Shown: positions 23,907-32,318 of the stretch, one piece after another | Numbering within the stretch: the first letter of the stretch is position 1 | How the letters are laid out: every line of letters begins with the position of its first letter | Assembly: GCF_900009265.2 (NCBI RefSeq) | Contig: NZ_LR735008.1 | Span: 256,312-299,690, forward strand | DNA from: Planktothrix paucivesiculata PCC 9631 | GTDB taxonomy: Bacteria; Cyanobacteriota; Cyanobacteriia; Cyanobacteriales; Microcoleaceae | Length of the DNA stretch: 43,379 bases | Direction: 5' to 3' | Notes under the pieces: generated by a model | Told to the model about the DNA's origin: nothing | Databases searched by the model: none | What the model saw: only the letters and a program-made list of their open reading frames with translations | Translations under genes and position numbers: made by a program

Positions 23907-25076
23907 TCATTTTAAGATTGAATAAGACTCAAATATTGACTGATCATACTGGCACAAATCACTATAAATATACATTAAAACAGTTTCAGGAACTCCTTGA
24001 TTTGTTTTAGATAAAATCTCTTGAGCCGTTTTCCGAGGATTAACTGTTAAGTGTCGGGGAAGATAATCAGTTTCTTGGTTTAGCCAGGGAATCAAATCAT
24101 TTTCTGGGCAAATTAGTTTAAGTTTTGGTAATTTTATCGGCTCTGTTATTGACCAATTTTCATTAATATTACCGACCCAATTTGGACACCAATTTTCAAT
24201 TTCGGGTTCATAAGCCAATAAAAAAACTAGGAGCTTATTACAAGAATTAGGTTGTGCTTGTCGTGGAACCAATCGATCACATAAGGGAAACCAAAATTGA
24301 TCAATGAATTCTTGAGGATATTCTGAACTATTTGCTTGTAAATCTTCAAAAATTAAAACAATATTATTATATTGAAGCTGTTTTTTTAAAGCCCTAATAA
24401 TCCTAGGTTGATTTTCTTCTAATAATTTTCTTGTATTAAATGGTTCTCCGACTTTTTCACCTAGCCATTTCCATAGATTTTTCGAGTCAGATATATAGGA
24501 TCTAAAAGAACATCTATAAATTATTTTTTTAGAATATTTTGGTTTAGTCATCAATCTCTTAATAATCCAGTTTTGACCATGCCTTTCTTTGCCATAAACT
24601 AATAAACAAGCAGCAGGTTTATTCTGTTGTTCCCAATCCGCAAAAATACCGGAAGGCGTTCTAAAATCAAGTCGTAGAAGCGATTGATAAACTTGTTCTG
24701 CTTGTTCATCCTCCTCCTGATTTGAGTCTGTATGTTCTGTCAGATATTGCTGAAACTCAGGACTTGCATATTGAGTTTGTAGCCACTTTGAAAATAGTTT
24801 TTCTCTTTCAGTTCCTTGTTCTTCCCAGAATTTAGATAAATTATTCTCTCTCTTGTCTTTATTTATTTCCTCAAGATAATGATCCTGAATTTTTATATAA
24901 ATATTACGAGTAGTTCTAGTATTGTCTTTCTTTAATTTATTTTTTACTTCTCTATCATTCAAAATTTCATCATCACAACTTAAATATTTTGCTTTTAAAA
25001 TCTCCTTGTGCAAAGAAGTTAACTTGTATTCTTTTTGTAACCAGTCTAAAAAAATATCTGGATGAGGAACTTTCAT
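23907..25076 (-). CDS. iSTAND-like (degenerate P-loop) regulator with N-terminal helix-turn-helix-like domain
   Basis: The protein has 389 residues. About 15-70 is a small helical, helix-turn-helix-like region, and 75-140 is polar and acidic. About 150-350 has the outline of a STAND/AAA NTPase: a strand-loop-helix at LLVYGKERHGQNWIIKRL, where the P-loop Gly-Lys-Ser/Thr is replaced by Gly-Gln-Asn (167-169), and a Walker-B-like strand NIVLIFEDLQ (Glu244, Asp245). This matches inactive STAND modules described in prokaryotic conflict systems, where they act as scaffolds or nucleotide sensors. It is the first gene of the operon (iSTAND, MoxR, vWA/FGE), so its promoter probably lies in 25077-25300. 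No effector domain is visible. The family assignment is by pattern only. Confidence 0.65.
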   Translation of the reverse strand: MKVPHPDIFLDWLQKEYKLTSLHKEILKAKYLSCDDEILNDREVKNKLKKDNTRTTRNIYIKIQDHYLEEINKDKRENNLSKFWEEQGTEREKLFSKWLQTQYASPEFQQYLTEHTDSNQEEDEQAEQVYQSLLRLDFRTPSGIFADWEQQNKPAACLLVYGKERHGQNWIIKRLMTKPKYSKKIIYRCSFRSYISDSKNLWKWLGEKVGEPFNTRKLLEENQPRIIRALKKQLQYNNIVLIFEDLQANSSEYPQEFIDQFWFPLCDRLVPRQAQPNSCNKLLVFLLAYEPEIENWCPNWVGNINENWSITEPIKLPKLKLICPENDLIPWLNQETDYLPRHLTVNPRKTAQEILSKTNQGVPETVLMYIYSDLCQYDQSIFESYSILK

Positions 25077-25349
25077 ATTGGGTTAACAACTTAGGTTAGA
25101 CACACAGGAAGGAATTTGACAAGTAACTGGAAAAATTTTCCGCTCTTTTCCTCAACAGTGGAAAGTTTTTCCAATTTATAGAGGATATCAAAAGCCCGTT
25201 GTACATTGTGTTTAAAGGTTGAGAGATTAGCAAAACCGAGTTAGTTTCCTTAACCTCACCGAACCTCGAAAATTTGATAGCACAACGGTTTACCTCTCTG
25301 TAGGAAAGCCGTTGATCACTGATTGACCAACGACCAAACAAATTTACTT

Positions 25350-25889
25350 ATGTCTAGTTTAACAGCATCACCGACTCGATTTCAACGATCGATCTTTTTT
25401 GATTTCCAAAGGGCCAAATCTAGTCCCAACTATCAGAATCGCCTGGCCATTCACTACGAGGATTCCCCTGGTGATACCCTCAACGATTCCGATAAAAAAG
25501 GGTTTAGTAAATGGGTAGGCCAACTTTATCAAGAACTTCCGTTTCCAGTCGAATATGTTGCAGGACAACCATATAAAACGGCTGCTGAAATGACTGAAGA
25601 TGTCCGTCAAACAGGCGTATTAAAAATCAGCACTGATTTTAATGATCCCGTAGTGTTGTCTTCTCAAGAAAATCTTTATTTCCGGGCTACTCATGACAGC
25701 CATCATATCTTAGGAGGGTGGGATTTTTCTTGGGAAGGGGAGTTGGCAGCTTGTCAATATTTCTGCACTCTAACTAACAATTCATTATATCACAGAATCC
25801 TGTTTTCTGAACTAATTCTTCAGGCAGCAAGTTGTTTACATTTAGGGGGTTTTACAGAGCAGAAACTCGTTTTAACCTTGCCCTATTAA
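25350..25889 (+). CDS. Unknown protein with ATHDSHH motif
   Basis: The protein has 179 residues from the ATG at 25350; a TTG at 25323 in the same frame would add nine residues and is less likely. The sequence looks like a compact globular domain without membrane segments. A histidine-rich block, YFRATHDSHHILGGWDF, followed by GELAACQYFCTL, could bind a metal or form a hydrolase site. I do not recognise the family. It is divergent from the conflict operon, with 273 bp between the two starts, and is followed on the same strand by two more unknown genes. A GTAGGGGCGAGG palindrome follows its stop. Confidence 0.6.
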   Translation: MSSLTASPTRFQRSIFFDFQRAKSSPNYQNRLAIHYEDSPGDTLNDSDKKGFSKWVGQLYQELPFPVEYVAGQPYKTAAEMTEDVRQTGVLKISTDFNDPVVLSSQENLYFRATHDSHHILGGWDFSWEGELAACQYFCTLTNNSLYHRILFSELILQAASCLHLGGFTEQKLVLTLPY

Positions 25890-25899
25890 ACAAAAATCC

Positions 25900-25926
25900 G
25901 TAGGGGCGAGGTGCGTCTCGCCCTTA
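25900..25926. repeat. Short palindromic repeat (GTAGGGGCGAGG family)
   Basis: GTAGGGGCGAG and CTCGCCCTTAC form an imperfect 11-bp stem around GTGCGT. Its outer part resembles the ends of the element at 19720-19936. Its place between two same-strand genes suggests a dispersed repeat that may also act as an attenuating hairpin. Confidence 0.65.
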
Positions 25927-25960
25927 CACAAGCTATCGTTAAACTCAATTAGGAGGACGG

Positions 25961-26458
25961 ATGACACTGCAACACATTCAAGAGATTATGCTGGAAATGG
26001 CACAAGATAATTCCACCTTAAAAACAGCATTTGAACAATTAAATCAAAATGCGATCGCCTTTCCCCAAAACTCCGTTATTGTTCCCCCGATTTTAGAGAT
26101 TATCCAGTCTTCATCCCCTAATATTGGCTGTTGTGAATCCTGTATTGCTATCCCTTTTCCTCAACAGTATTCTAATCAAATTCAAGGGTTATCAAAGAAT
26201 GTTGCCGATATTTTGGGCGGTGCAACAGTCTTACCCGATTTTCTGGGATGGTGGAAAAACCAAAACGGTGAAATTATCCCTGATCAATTGGTTTTGATAA
26301 AGTCTTTTACTCAAGTTAAAAACTTAGCGAATAACTGGGAAAAACTCTTAGCTAGTATTCACTATTGGGGAAAAATGAGCCAACAAGAAGAAATCGCTAT
26401 TGAGCTTAGTGTTTTTGCATTAGGAAGTGTTTTGTTATTAGTTTCTATTGAAAGTTAA
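25961..26458 (+). CDS. Unknown protein with CCESC motif
   Basis: The protein has 165 residues. A strong AGGAGG site 5 bases before the ATG supports the start. The N-terminal half is helical; Cys-rich GCCESCIA lies near residue 57. The last ~20 residues (ALGSVLLLVSIES) are hydrophobic and could be a membrane anchor or a buried helix. I recognise no family. The next gene starts 12 bp after its stop with an equally strong ribosome-binding site, so the two are co-expressed. Its neighbours are also unknown small proteins beside the MoxR/vWA operon, which makes this a plausible accessory module. Confidence 0.6.
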   Translation: MTLQHIQEIMLEMAQDNSTLKTAFEQLNQNAIAFPQNSVIVPPILEIIQSSSPNIGCCESCIAIPFPQQYSNQIQGLSKNVADILGGATVLPDFLGWWKNQNGEIIPDQLVLIKSFTQVKNLANNWEKLLASIHYWGKMSQQEEIAIELSVFALGSVLLLVSIES

Positions 26459-26470
26459 ACAGGAGGTTTT

Positions 26471-26752
26471 ATGGAATGTCGCAAAAATCGGAAAGGCGAA
26501 AAAATGTGTAATATTATTTCTCATCCTGATCCTGATAAACATCGGGAAAGTTTTTGCCCAGAATGTAATAAACGCTTTATCAAAAAAGATGAAGGTTGGA
26601 ATTTTGATGGAGTTTGGGCAGTAATTTTTGTTTTGGGTTTGTTCTTTCTGATTTTAATGTTGAGCGGTTGTAAAAAACCAGCTAATTCCGACTTAATTCG
26701 CAGTATGGATATTAGCAATTCCGGTTTAAATCATCCTAAATCAGTTAAATAG
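26471..26752 (+). CDS. Small zinc-ribbon-like membrane protein
   Basis: The protein has 93 residues. AGGAGG lies 4 bases before the ATG. Cys3, Cys13 and the CPECNKRF pair (about 29-32) look like a small zinc-binding segment. One transmembrane helix follows (about 49-67, AVIFVLGLFFLILMLSG), then a short polar tail. The sequence LSGC at the helix end resembles a lipobox but is too far from the N-terminus to be a signal. Function unknown; the topology suggests a membrane-tethered zinc ribbon. It is the last gene of a three-gene plus-strand group and ends 11 bp from the convergent amine-oxidase gene. Confidence 0.6.
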   Translation: MECRKNRKGEKMCNIISHPDPDKHRESFCPECNKRFIKKDEGWNFDGVWAVIFVLGLFFLILMLSGCKKPANSDLIRSMDISNSGLNHPKSVK

Positions 26753-26763
26753 GAGAAGTTAAA

Positions 26764-28158
26764 TCAATTCATAAAAATTTGTTGAATTCGTTGTGCTTCT
26801 CTTAATCCTGATAAATAGGCTCCATGAACGGTTGCCGGGTATTGACGAGAGGTGGCTTCTCCAGCGAAAAATAGCATATTATTAACTGGAGAGGCTAAAC
26901 TATCTCGTTCTTTCGCCGTTGTTCCGGGGGGAATATAGGAATAGGAACCCAATGTATAGGGATCAGAACTCCAACGAGTGACTAATATTTCTTGGGGGTT
27001 AGGAATAGAATTGCCATACATTTCTCGCAAAACTGCCATGATTTTATCGGTTAATTGTTGTTGAGTCATGGTTTCTAAACTGCGGGCAAAACTCCCTCCG
27101 GTTAAAGCCATTAACATCGGAGATGAGTTATAATAATCATAATTCATAAATACTGTAAAGTTGGGGCTACTTTCAGGCAAATATCCTAGAAATTCATAAC
27201 TTTTTTCCCAAAATACTTGAGGGAATTTGAGCACAACTTTATTTAAAACTCCCAGGTTGAATTTCTGAATTGCCGTTTTTTTGTCCTGGGGTAATTCTGG
27301 GATAAATTTAACTTGATTGGCTTTTAATACGCCTAATGGTATGGTGATTAATACCGCACTTCCTGAAAAATCACCTTGAGGAGTTTTTACAGTAACTTGT
27401 TGATTATTATACTGAATTTCAGTAACGGGATGTTGAAGTTTAATCTCTAGTCCTTGGGCTAAGTTTTGAATAATTTGCTCATAACCATTAGGAAAAAGAT
27501 AATCCTCTCCGTCAAAAGCTTCATCTTCATCCAATTCCCAAATTGAAAGTTTTTCTAAGTCTGCTCCTGTCTCAATTAAAATTTCTGAAGTTAATAACCA
27601 ATTGACTAATTTAGCTTGACGGAGTGATAAATTATCAGGTTTAAAAAAGCGGTTAACAGCTTGATTAACTGAGACATCTTGCTCTTGATTTTCACTCCAA
27701 GATTTAGCCCTGGCTATAATTTTTTCATATAGGGATTCAGCTTTTTCTAATTCAGAATCTGGAATTTTATTTTGATTATTCGTATAGAAATCCACATGAT
27801 AATCATTGGTTTGTTTAATACCAATATTAAAGTCATGGGCTAGTTTGCCAATCGGATTATTTTGAATTCCATGAATCCATGATGCCCCTAAATCGACGGG
27901 AAAACCTAAAGTTTTATCTGTATAAATTCTACCCCCAATGCGATCGCGAGCTTCTAAAATAGTAACTTTAAATCCTTGAGATTTTAAGGTTTTTGCCGCC
28001 GCAATTCCCGCAATTCCCGCACCAATAATAATAATATTTTCTGAAATAGCCTGAGAATTATTTTGACAACTTAACCAAAGGGGAAAAGAAGCAGCAACTA
28101 AAGCACTCAATTGTATGAAATTGCGACGAGATTTGTTGAAATTCGGTATAAACTGCAT
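26764..28158 (-). CDS. FAD-dependent amine oxidase with Tat/lipoprotein signal
   Basis: The 464-residue protein begins with a twin-arginine signal (SRRNFIQLS, residues 10-18), a hydrophobic stretch, and a possible lipobox ending at Cys31 (LWLSC). The FAD-binding Rossmann motif IIIIGAGIAGIAAA follows, then GGRIYT, and ASWIHG, typical of polyamine and monoamine oxidases. The C-terminal block FFAGEATSRQYPATVHGAY closes the FAD site. It should oxidise an amine with O2, giving an aldehyde, ammonia or amine, and H2O2, outside the cytoplasm. Folded export by Tat fits a flavoprotein. The actual substrate (polyamine, amino acid or other) is not determined. An agmatinase about 10 kb away is suggestive but not linked. 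Confidence 0.87.
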   Translation of the reverse strand: MQFIPNFNKSRRNFIQLSALVAASFPLWLSCQNNSQAISENIIIIGAGIAGIAAAKTLKSQGFKVTILEARDRIGGRIYTDKTLGFPVDLGASWIHGIQNNPIGKLAHDFNIGIKQTNDYHVDFYTNNQNKIPDSELEKAESLYEKIIARAKSWSENQEQDVSVNQAVNRFFKPDNLSLRQAKLVNWLLTSEILIETGADLEKLSIWELDEDEAFDGEDYLFPNGYEQIIQNLAQGLEIKLQHPVTEIQYNNQQVTVKTPQGDFSGSAVLITIPLGVLKANQVKFIPELPQDKKTAIQKFNLGVLNKVVLKFPQVFWEKSYEFLGYLPESSPNFTVFMNYDYYNSSPMLMALTGGSFARSLETMTQQQLTDKIMAVLREMYGNSIPNPQEILVTRWSSDPYTLGSYSYIPPGTTAKERDSLASPVNNMLFFAGEATSRQYPATVHGAYLSGLREAQRIQQIFMN

Positions 28159-28180
28159 AAATTCTAACCTAATTATATTC

Positions 28181-28279
28181 CGTTGTTGCGCTTTAGCACA
28201 GCCACACCCGACAAGTTTAACTTAAAACTGATTTCAGTTAGGGTTTACTTTTAGGAATTGGCACTAAAGTGCAACAACG
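28181..28279. repeat. Dispersed GTTGTTG palindromic element
   Basis: CGTTGTTGCGCTTTAG (28181-28196) and CTAAAGTGCAACAACG (28264-28279) are inverted arms with one mismatch, filling the gap between two minus-strand genes. The arms match the elements at 5156-5264 and 40403-40560. Confidence 0.65.
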
Positions 28280-28302
28280 AAGTTTGTGGGTTTTGATTGA
28301 TA

Positions 28303-29205
28303 TTAACGAGCACCAAAAGCCCGAGATCCCTTATATCCTGAAGCCGTCGCTAATTTTTCTAAACTTTGAATTCCTGAATACATTTGACCCTGAACTTCCC
28401 AGGTGGGATAACCTTGAATACTTTTCGCTTTACACAAATCAGGTTGAGGATTTTTTCCGGCTTCATCACACTCAATATAGGTTAATTTTTCTACCGCTTG
28501 TTGACCAAATAATTCTTTTTGATCATGGCAATGCTCACACCAAAATGCCCCGTACATTTTAGCATCAGATTGGGTTAAATATTGAGCCAGTTCGATATTA
28601 GCTGGTTCAGAGGTAGTTGTAATTTGAAAGGTATTTTTTTCGGCGCGAGGACTATTAATTGGAGCATAGATCGCCAAGGTTCCAATTAATGTAATCATGG
28701 CTACAACCACGGCAATAAAAAACAGTTGACCCCGATCTTCCCAATCTCGACCCAATAACCCTAAAATGAATAAAGCCAAGGAGCAAATAGCCGAAGCAAT
28801 ACAATAAATACACAGAGATTTAATGACAAATGCCATTAAATAAATTAGATAAATACTGAAAATCATCATGGCAGTGGCTTGAGCAAAAATCAAGAGCCAC
28901 GTCCAATCTTCTGTTTTTGTTCTTAAACTTTTTTGAGTTTCCGGGTTAATTAACCACGGAGAAACTGCCATCCCCGCCATAATAATATAGGCTACAAACC
29001 CGAATAACGCCAAGGGTAAACCAAAGATCACCGCATAGGGACTTGACAAAACTTGATCACACCCGGTTATCGGACAAGCCGCATTTCCCCCCGTCAGTTT
29101 CACTAGGGTTAAATAGGCGGTAATCACTGCACCAAAAGCAGCTAGACTAGCAATAATAAATCTTGATTTTTGATGAATCCAAGGAGTTGAACGTCGGCGA
29201 ATCAT
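28303..29205 (-). CDS. Vitamin K epoxide reductase homologue fused to a thioredoxin-like domain
   Basis: The protein has 300 residues. Membrane helices lie at about 17-36, 59-80, 103-128, 131-150 and 160-181. The VKOR module has the loop cysteine pair C44/C49 (ACPITGC) and the active-site C132-I-Y-C135. The soluble C-terminal domain carries W-C223-E-H-C226 in a thioredoxin/DsbA-like fold and an additional cysteine pair about 20 and 33 residues later. This is the bacterial VKOR-DsbA-like fusion that makes disulfides in the thylakoid lumen or periplasm, passing electrons to quinone. All expected cysteines are present. It is divergent from the response-regulator gene, with 60 bp between the starts, and upstream of the amine oxidase on the same strand. 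Confidence 0.93.
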   Translation of the reverse strand: MIRRRSTPWIHQKSRFIIASLAAFGAVITAYLTLVKLTGGNAACPITGCDQVLSSPYAVIFGLPLALFGFVAYIIMAGMAVSPWLINPETQKSLRTKTEDWTWLLIFAQATAMMIFSIYLIYLMAFVIKSLCIYCIASAICSLALFILGLLGRDWEDRGQLFFIAVVVAMITLIGTLAIYAPINSPRAEKNTFQITTTSEPANIELAQYLTQSDAKMYGAFWCEHCHDQKELFGQQAVEKLTYIECDEAGKNPQPDLCKAKSIQGYPTWEVQGQMYSGIQSLEKLATASGYKGSRAFGAR

Positions 29206-29265
29206 AGCACTATTTTGGTCGTTTATACAGGAAAGAATTTTAGATCATTTTAGACATTTTAACCC

Positions 29266-29964
29266 ATGAGAATTTTATTAGTGGAAGATGAACCCGATTT
29301 AGGGGAAGCCATTAAACGGATATTAACGCAAAAAGCCTATATTGTAGATTGGGTTCAGGATGGGACAGAGGCTTGGAATTATCTGGAAAATCGCTGGACG
29401 GAATACACTTTGGCGATTTTTGATTGGTTATTACCTGGGTTATCGGGAATTGAACTCTGTCAAAAACTACGACGCCAAGGGAGTTTGATCCCGATTTTAA
29501 TGTTAACAGCAAAGGATACGGAAGCGGATAAAATTATGGGGTTAGATGCGGGGGCGGATGATTATTTAGTTAAACCCTTTGGCATGGGAGAATTATTAGC
29601 CCGTTTACGCGCTTTACAACGGCGTTCTCCTCAACTGCAACCCCAACAATTAAAGCTGAATCATCTGATGTTAGATTATCAATTATATACATTTTCTTCT
29701 CAAAAATATAAGAATCATCCTTTGACCATTCGTTTAACCCAGAAAGAGTTTCAATTGTTAGATTATTTTATGCGACATCCTAACCAAATTGTTACCCGAG
29801 ATCAACTCTTAGGTCAACTTTGGGAAGTGGGTTCAGAACCGGAAAGTAATGTGGTGGCGGCTCAAATTCGTTTACTCAGACGTAAACTTTCTGAAATCGG
29901 TTGTGATCCTTTAATTGAAACGGTTTATGGGTTAGGATATCGTTTTATTATAGATAATAATTAA
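29266..29964 (+). CDS. OmpR-family response regulator
   Basis: The 232-residue protein has a receiver domain with the acidic pocket VEDEPD (7-11), phospho-acceptor Asp53 in IFDWLLPG and Lys103 in DYLVKPFG. A winged-helix DNA-binding domain (about 135-230) contains the recognition region LTQKEFQLLDYFMRHPNQIVTRDQLL and SNVVAAQIRLLRRKL. It is the cytoplasmic output partner of the histidine kinase encoded immediately downstream, whose ATG shares one base with this stop codon (TAATG). The pair resembles the RppA/RppB (NrsR/NrsS) metal- and redox-linked systems of cyanobacteria, but the specific stimulus cannot be read off. No receiver residue is missing. Confidence 0.93.
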   Translation: MRILLVEDEPDLGEAIKRILTQKAYIVDWVQDGTEAWNYLENRWTEYTLAIFDWLLPGLSGIELCQKLRRQGSLIPILMLTAKDTEADKIMGLDAGADDYLVKPFGMGELLARLRALQRRSPQLQPQQLKLNHLMLDYQLYTFSSQKYKNHPLTIRLTQKEFQLLDYFMRHPNQIVTRDQLLGQLWEVGSEPESNVVAAQIRLLRRKLSEIGCDPLIETVYGLGYRFIIDNN

Positions 29965-31445
29965 TGAATCAAAACTCACTTTTTAAAAGTACAAAATTAC
30001 GGTTAACCTGTTACTATGCTGGGGTAATGGGAGTGATCCTCAGTATTTGCGGTTTAGGAGTTTATGAAGCGATCGCCCACGCCCATTGGAGTACCTTGGA
30101 TCGAGAAATAGAATCCGTTGCGGGAGCATTACATGATAGTTTAGAAACGGTTCTACAACAGCCAGGAAAATTAGAACCAGATGTTTTAAGAATTATTCCT
30201 GATTTGTGTTTGATAAAATCCGAAAATACCGGGCTTATTCAGTTAGTTTTTACTCACTATCCCGATCCCAAATCCGATAAAAAGACACCCTTAAATGATC
30301 CTATTTCAAAATTTAATTGTTTACCTATTATTGATAAAAATGGACAAGAGTTTCATCGATTAGCACCCTATCACAATAACTCTTATTTAATTCGTTTATT
30401 AAATAATTCAGGGGATTTAGTCGCTTTTACCGGAACCCATCGCCTCGATTTATTTCCGCATTCTAAAGGAGAAATTTGGCAAACCTTCAGGGATAAAAAA
30501 AGAATTCGCTATCGTCAATATTCTTTAATTTTACATACCCGAAATCAACAGAATTGGGGAACGCTACAATTAGGGCGATCGCTCCAAGATTTTGATCAAT
30601 ATATGATCATTGTAACATTAATTTTGGTTATTGGTTTACCCCTAGCTTTAATTTTAGTAGGGTTTGCCAGTTGGAAATTATCGGGAATTGCCATGGAACC
30701 GATTTATTATTCCTATCAACAAATTCAACAATTTACCGCCGATGCAGCCCATGAATTAAGAACACCTTTAGCGGCCATTCGTGCCACCGTAGAATCCACA
30801 ATTAGACTGGAACCTTTGAGCGAAAATGAAGCCAAAGAAACTTTAAAAACCGTAGAAAGACAAAATTATCGACTTTCCGAATTAGTCAAAGATTTATTAT
30901 TATTATCTCGGATGGATCAAGCAACCGTATCCTTATCCAAAAAATCATGCTGTTTAAATGATTTAATTAATGATACTCACGAAGAATTAGCTACAATGGT
31001 ATTAAATGCCGAAATATTTTTAAAAACAGAAATTAGAGGTACAGAACCCATTTATATAATAGGAAATGAAGAACAAATTTATCGAGTTATTTTTAATTTA
31101 GTTATTAATGCAATTCAATATACTCCCCCCGGTGGTCAGATTATTTTATCTTTAGATAGCCGTCATCAACAGGCAATAATTCAAATTAAAGATACGGGGA
31201 TTGGTATTCCTTTAAATGAACAAAATCGCATCTTTGATCGGTTTTATCGGGTGCATAGCGATCGCTCTCGAAAAACCGGAGGTTCAGGTTTAGGATTAGC
31301 CATTGTTAAAGCTATTATTCAAGCCCATCGTGGTAGTATTGAGGTAGAAAGTCAACCCGGAAAGGGTAGCACTTTTACTGTTAGATTTCCCCTAAAACCG
31401 ACCCCCACTTTTATAACTTATTCTCAAGGTAAATCAACAAACTAA
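29964..31445 (+). CDS. Membrane sensor histidine kinase
   Basis: The 493-residue protein has membrane helices at about 12-35 and 213-236. They enclose a ~175-residue extracytoplasmic sensor domain with two cysteines (about 82 and 119). The HisKA domain has the phospho-acceptor His263 in DAAHELRTPLA. The HATPase region contains the N box VINAIQYTP, G1 DTGIGIP, F box RIFDRFYRV and G2 GGSGLGLAI. All catalytic boxes are intact. It is translationally coupled to the upstream OmpR-type regulator. The signal is unknown; the next gene encodes a periplasmic protein that could be a target. Confidence 0.93.
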   Translation: MNQNSLFKSTKLRLTCYYAGVMGVILSICGLGVYEAIAHAHWSTLDREIESVAGALHDSLETVLQQPGKLEPDVLRIIPDLCLIKSENTGLIQLVFTHYPDPKSDKKTPLNDPISKFNCLPIIDKNGQEFHRLAPYHNNSYLIRLLNNSGDLVAFTGTHRLDLFPHSKGEIWQTFRDKKRIRYRQYSLILHTRNQQNWGTLQLGRSLQDFDQYMIIVTLILVIGLPLALILVGFASWKLSGIAMEPIYYSYQQIQQFTADAAHELRTPLAAIRATVESTIRLEPLSENEAKETLKTVERQNYRLSELVKDLLLLSRMDQATVSLSKKSCCLNDLINDTHEELATMVLNAEIFLKTEIRGTEPIYIIGNEEQIYRVIFNLVINAIQYTPPGGQIILSLDSRHQQAIIQIKDTGIGIPLNEQNRIFDRFYRVHSDRSRKTGGSGLGLAIVKAIIQAHRGSIEVESQPGKGSTFTVRFPLKPTPTFITYSQGKSTN

Positions 31446-31576
31446 TCTATTCTTAATCAGATGAAGTTTTGCTATGTTTTTTAAAGTTTTATCAACTTAA
31501 CGGGACTCTCCCCCTAGGGGATACTTTATCATATAACTGTCAGTAAAATTGGTTAACTGATTAGGAGGACTGAATT

Positions 31577-32155
31577 ATGAAAATGAATTTATCTAAAACT
31601 CAGATTGCAGGTGTTTTGATAGTCGCGGGAATTGCTTTTATTTCCCTGAGTAATTCCCCGCCTCTATTTGCACAGCCTAACTCAAATTCTCCCCAGCCAA
31701 CTCCGAACAATGACAATGATTTTGAGCCACCCTGCCGCGAACTCATGGGTCAAAACCATCCGATGATGGGTCAAGGTAGATGGGGACGTTCAGGGGGAAA
31801 TGGGCAATATTCAGGGTCAATGTATGATCCGAGTCGTGTAGAAACAGTTCAAGGAATAGTAACAGAAATACAAGCCGGAAATCGAGGAAATCGAATGTCT
31901 CAAGGGGTTCATTTATTGATGAAAACGAATACAGAAACCCTAGAACTGCATCTTGGCCCCCGGTGGTATTTAGAACAACAAAACTTTCAAATTCAACCCA
32001 ATGACACCGTAGAAGTGACGGGAATGCGAGTCAACAGAGGAGGACAACCCATTATAATGGTTGGAGAGATTAAAAAAGGAAATCAAACCTTACAATTACG
32101 CGATGAAAAGGGTTATCCTCGCTGCATGGGAGGGCAACTCCAAACCCCCCGTTAA
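31577..32155 (+). CDS. Exported OB-like protein of unknown function
   Basis: The 192-residue protein has a Sec signal peptide (about 1-33, ending before QPNSNSPQ). A disordered Met/Gly/Gln-rich segment follows (about 60-92, MGQNHPMMGQGRWGRSGG), then a beta-rich domain (VQGIVTEI, LELHLGPRWYL, DTVEVTGMRVN) resembling small periplasmic OB-fold domains. AGGAGG 8 bases before the ATG gives a strong start. The Met/His stretch could bind copper or another soft metal. It lies 131 bp after the two-component pair, which points to regulation by it, but no direct repeats for a regulator were resolved. Confidence 0.68.
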   Translation: MKMNLSKTQIAGVLIVAGIAFISLSNSPPLFAQPNSNSPQPTPNNDNDFEPPCRELMGQNHPMMGQGRWGRSGGNGQYSGSMYDPSRVETVQGIVTEIQAGNRGNRMSQGVHLLMKTNTETLELHLGPRWYLEQQNFQIQPNDTVEVTGMRVNRGGQPIIMVGEIKKGNQTLQLRDEKGYPRCMGGQLQTPR

Positions 32156-32318
32156 TTGATCCCGCAGTCTGATTGAATCGGTCAAGTAGAAGGTTTTAAT
32201 ACTCAACAGCTTAGGAATATCAACCATTAACTCACTCATAGGGACGCGCCAATAGCAAGAGCGGAATTAACTCCCCAATGGCACGTCTCCACACTAATCA
32301 CTGATCACTGATTAAGGC

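Noticed and set aside
28269-28562. Plus-strand frame of 97 codons
   Set aside because: It lies antisense to the thioredoxin-like domain of the VKOR fusion, which has conserved cysteines and correct length.
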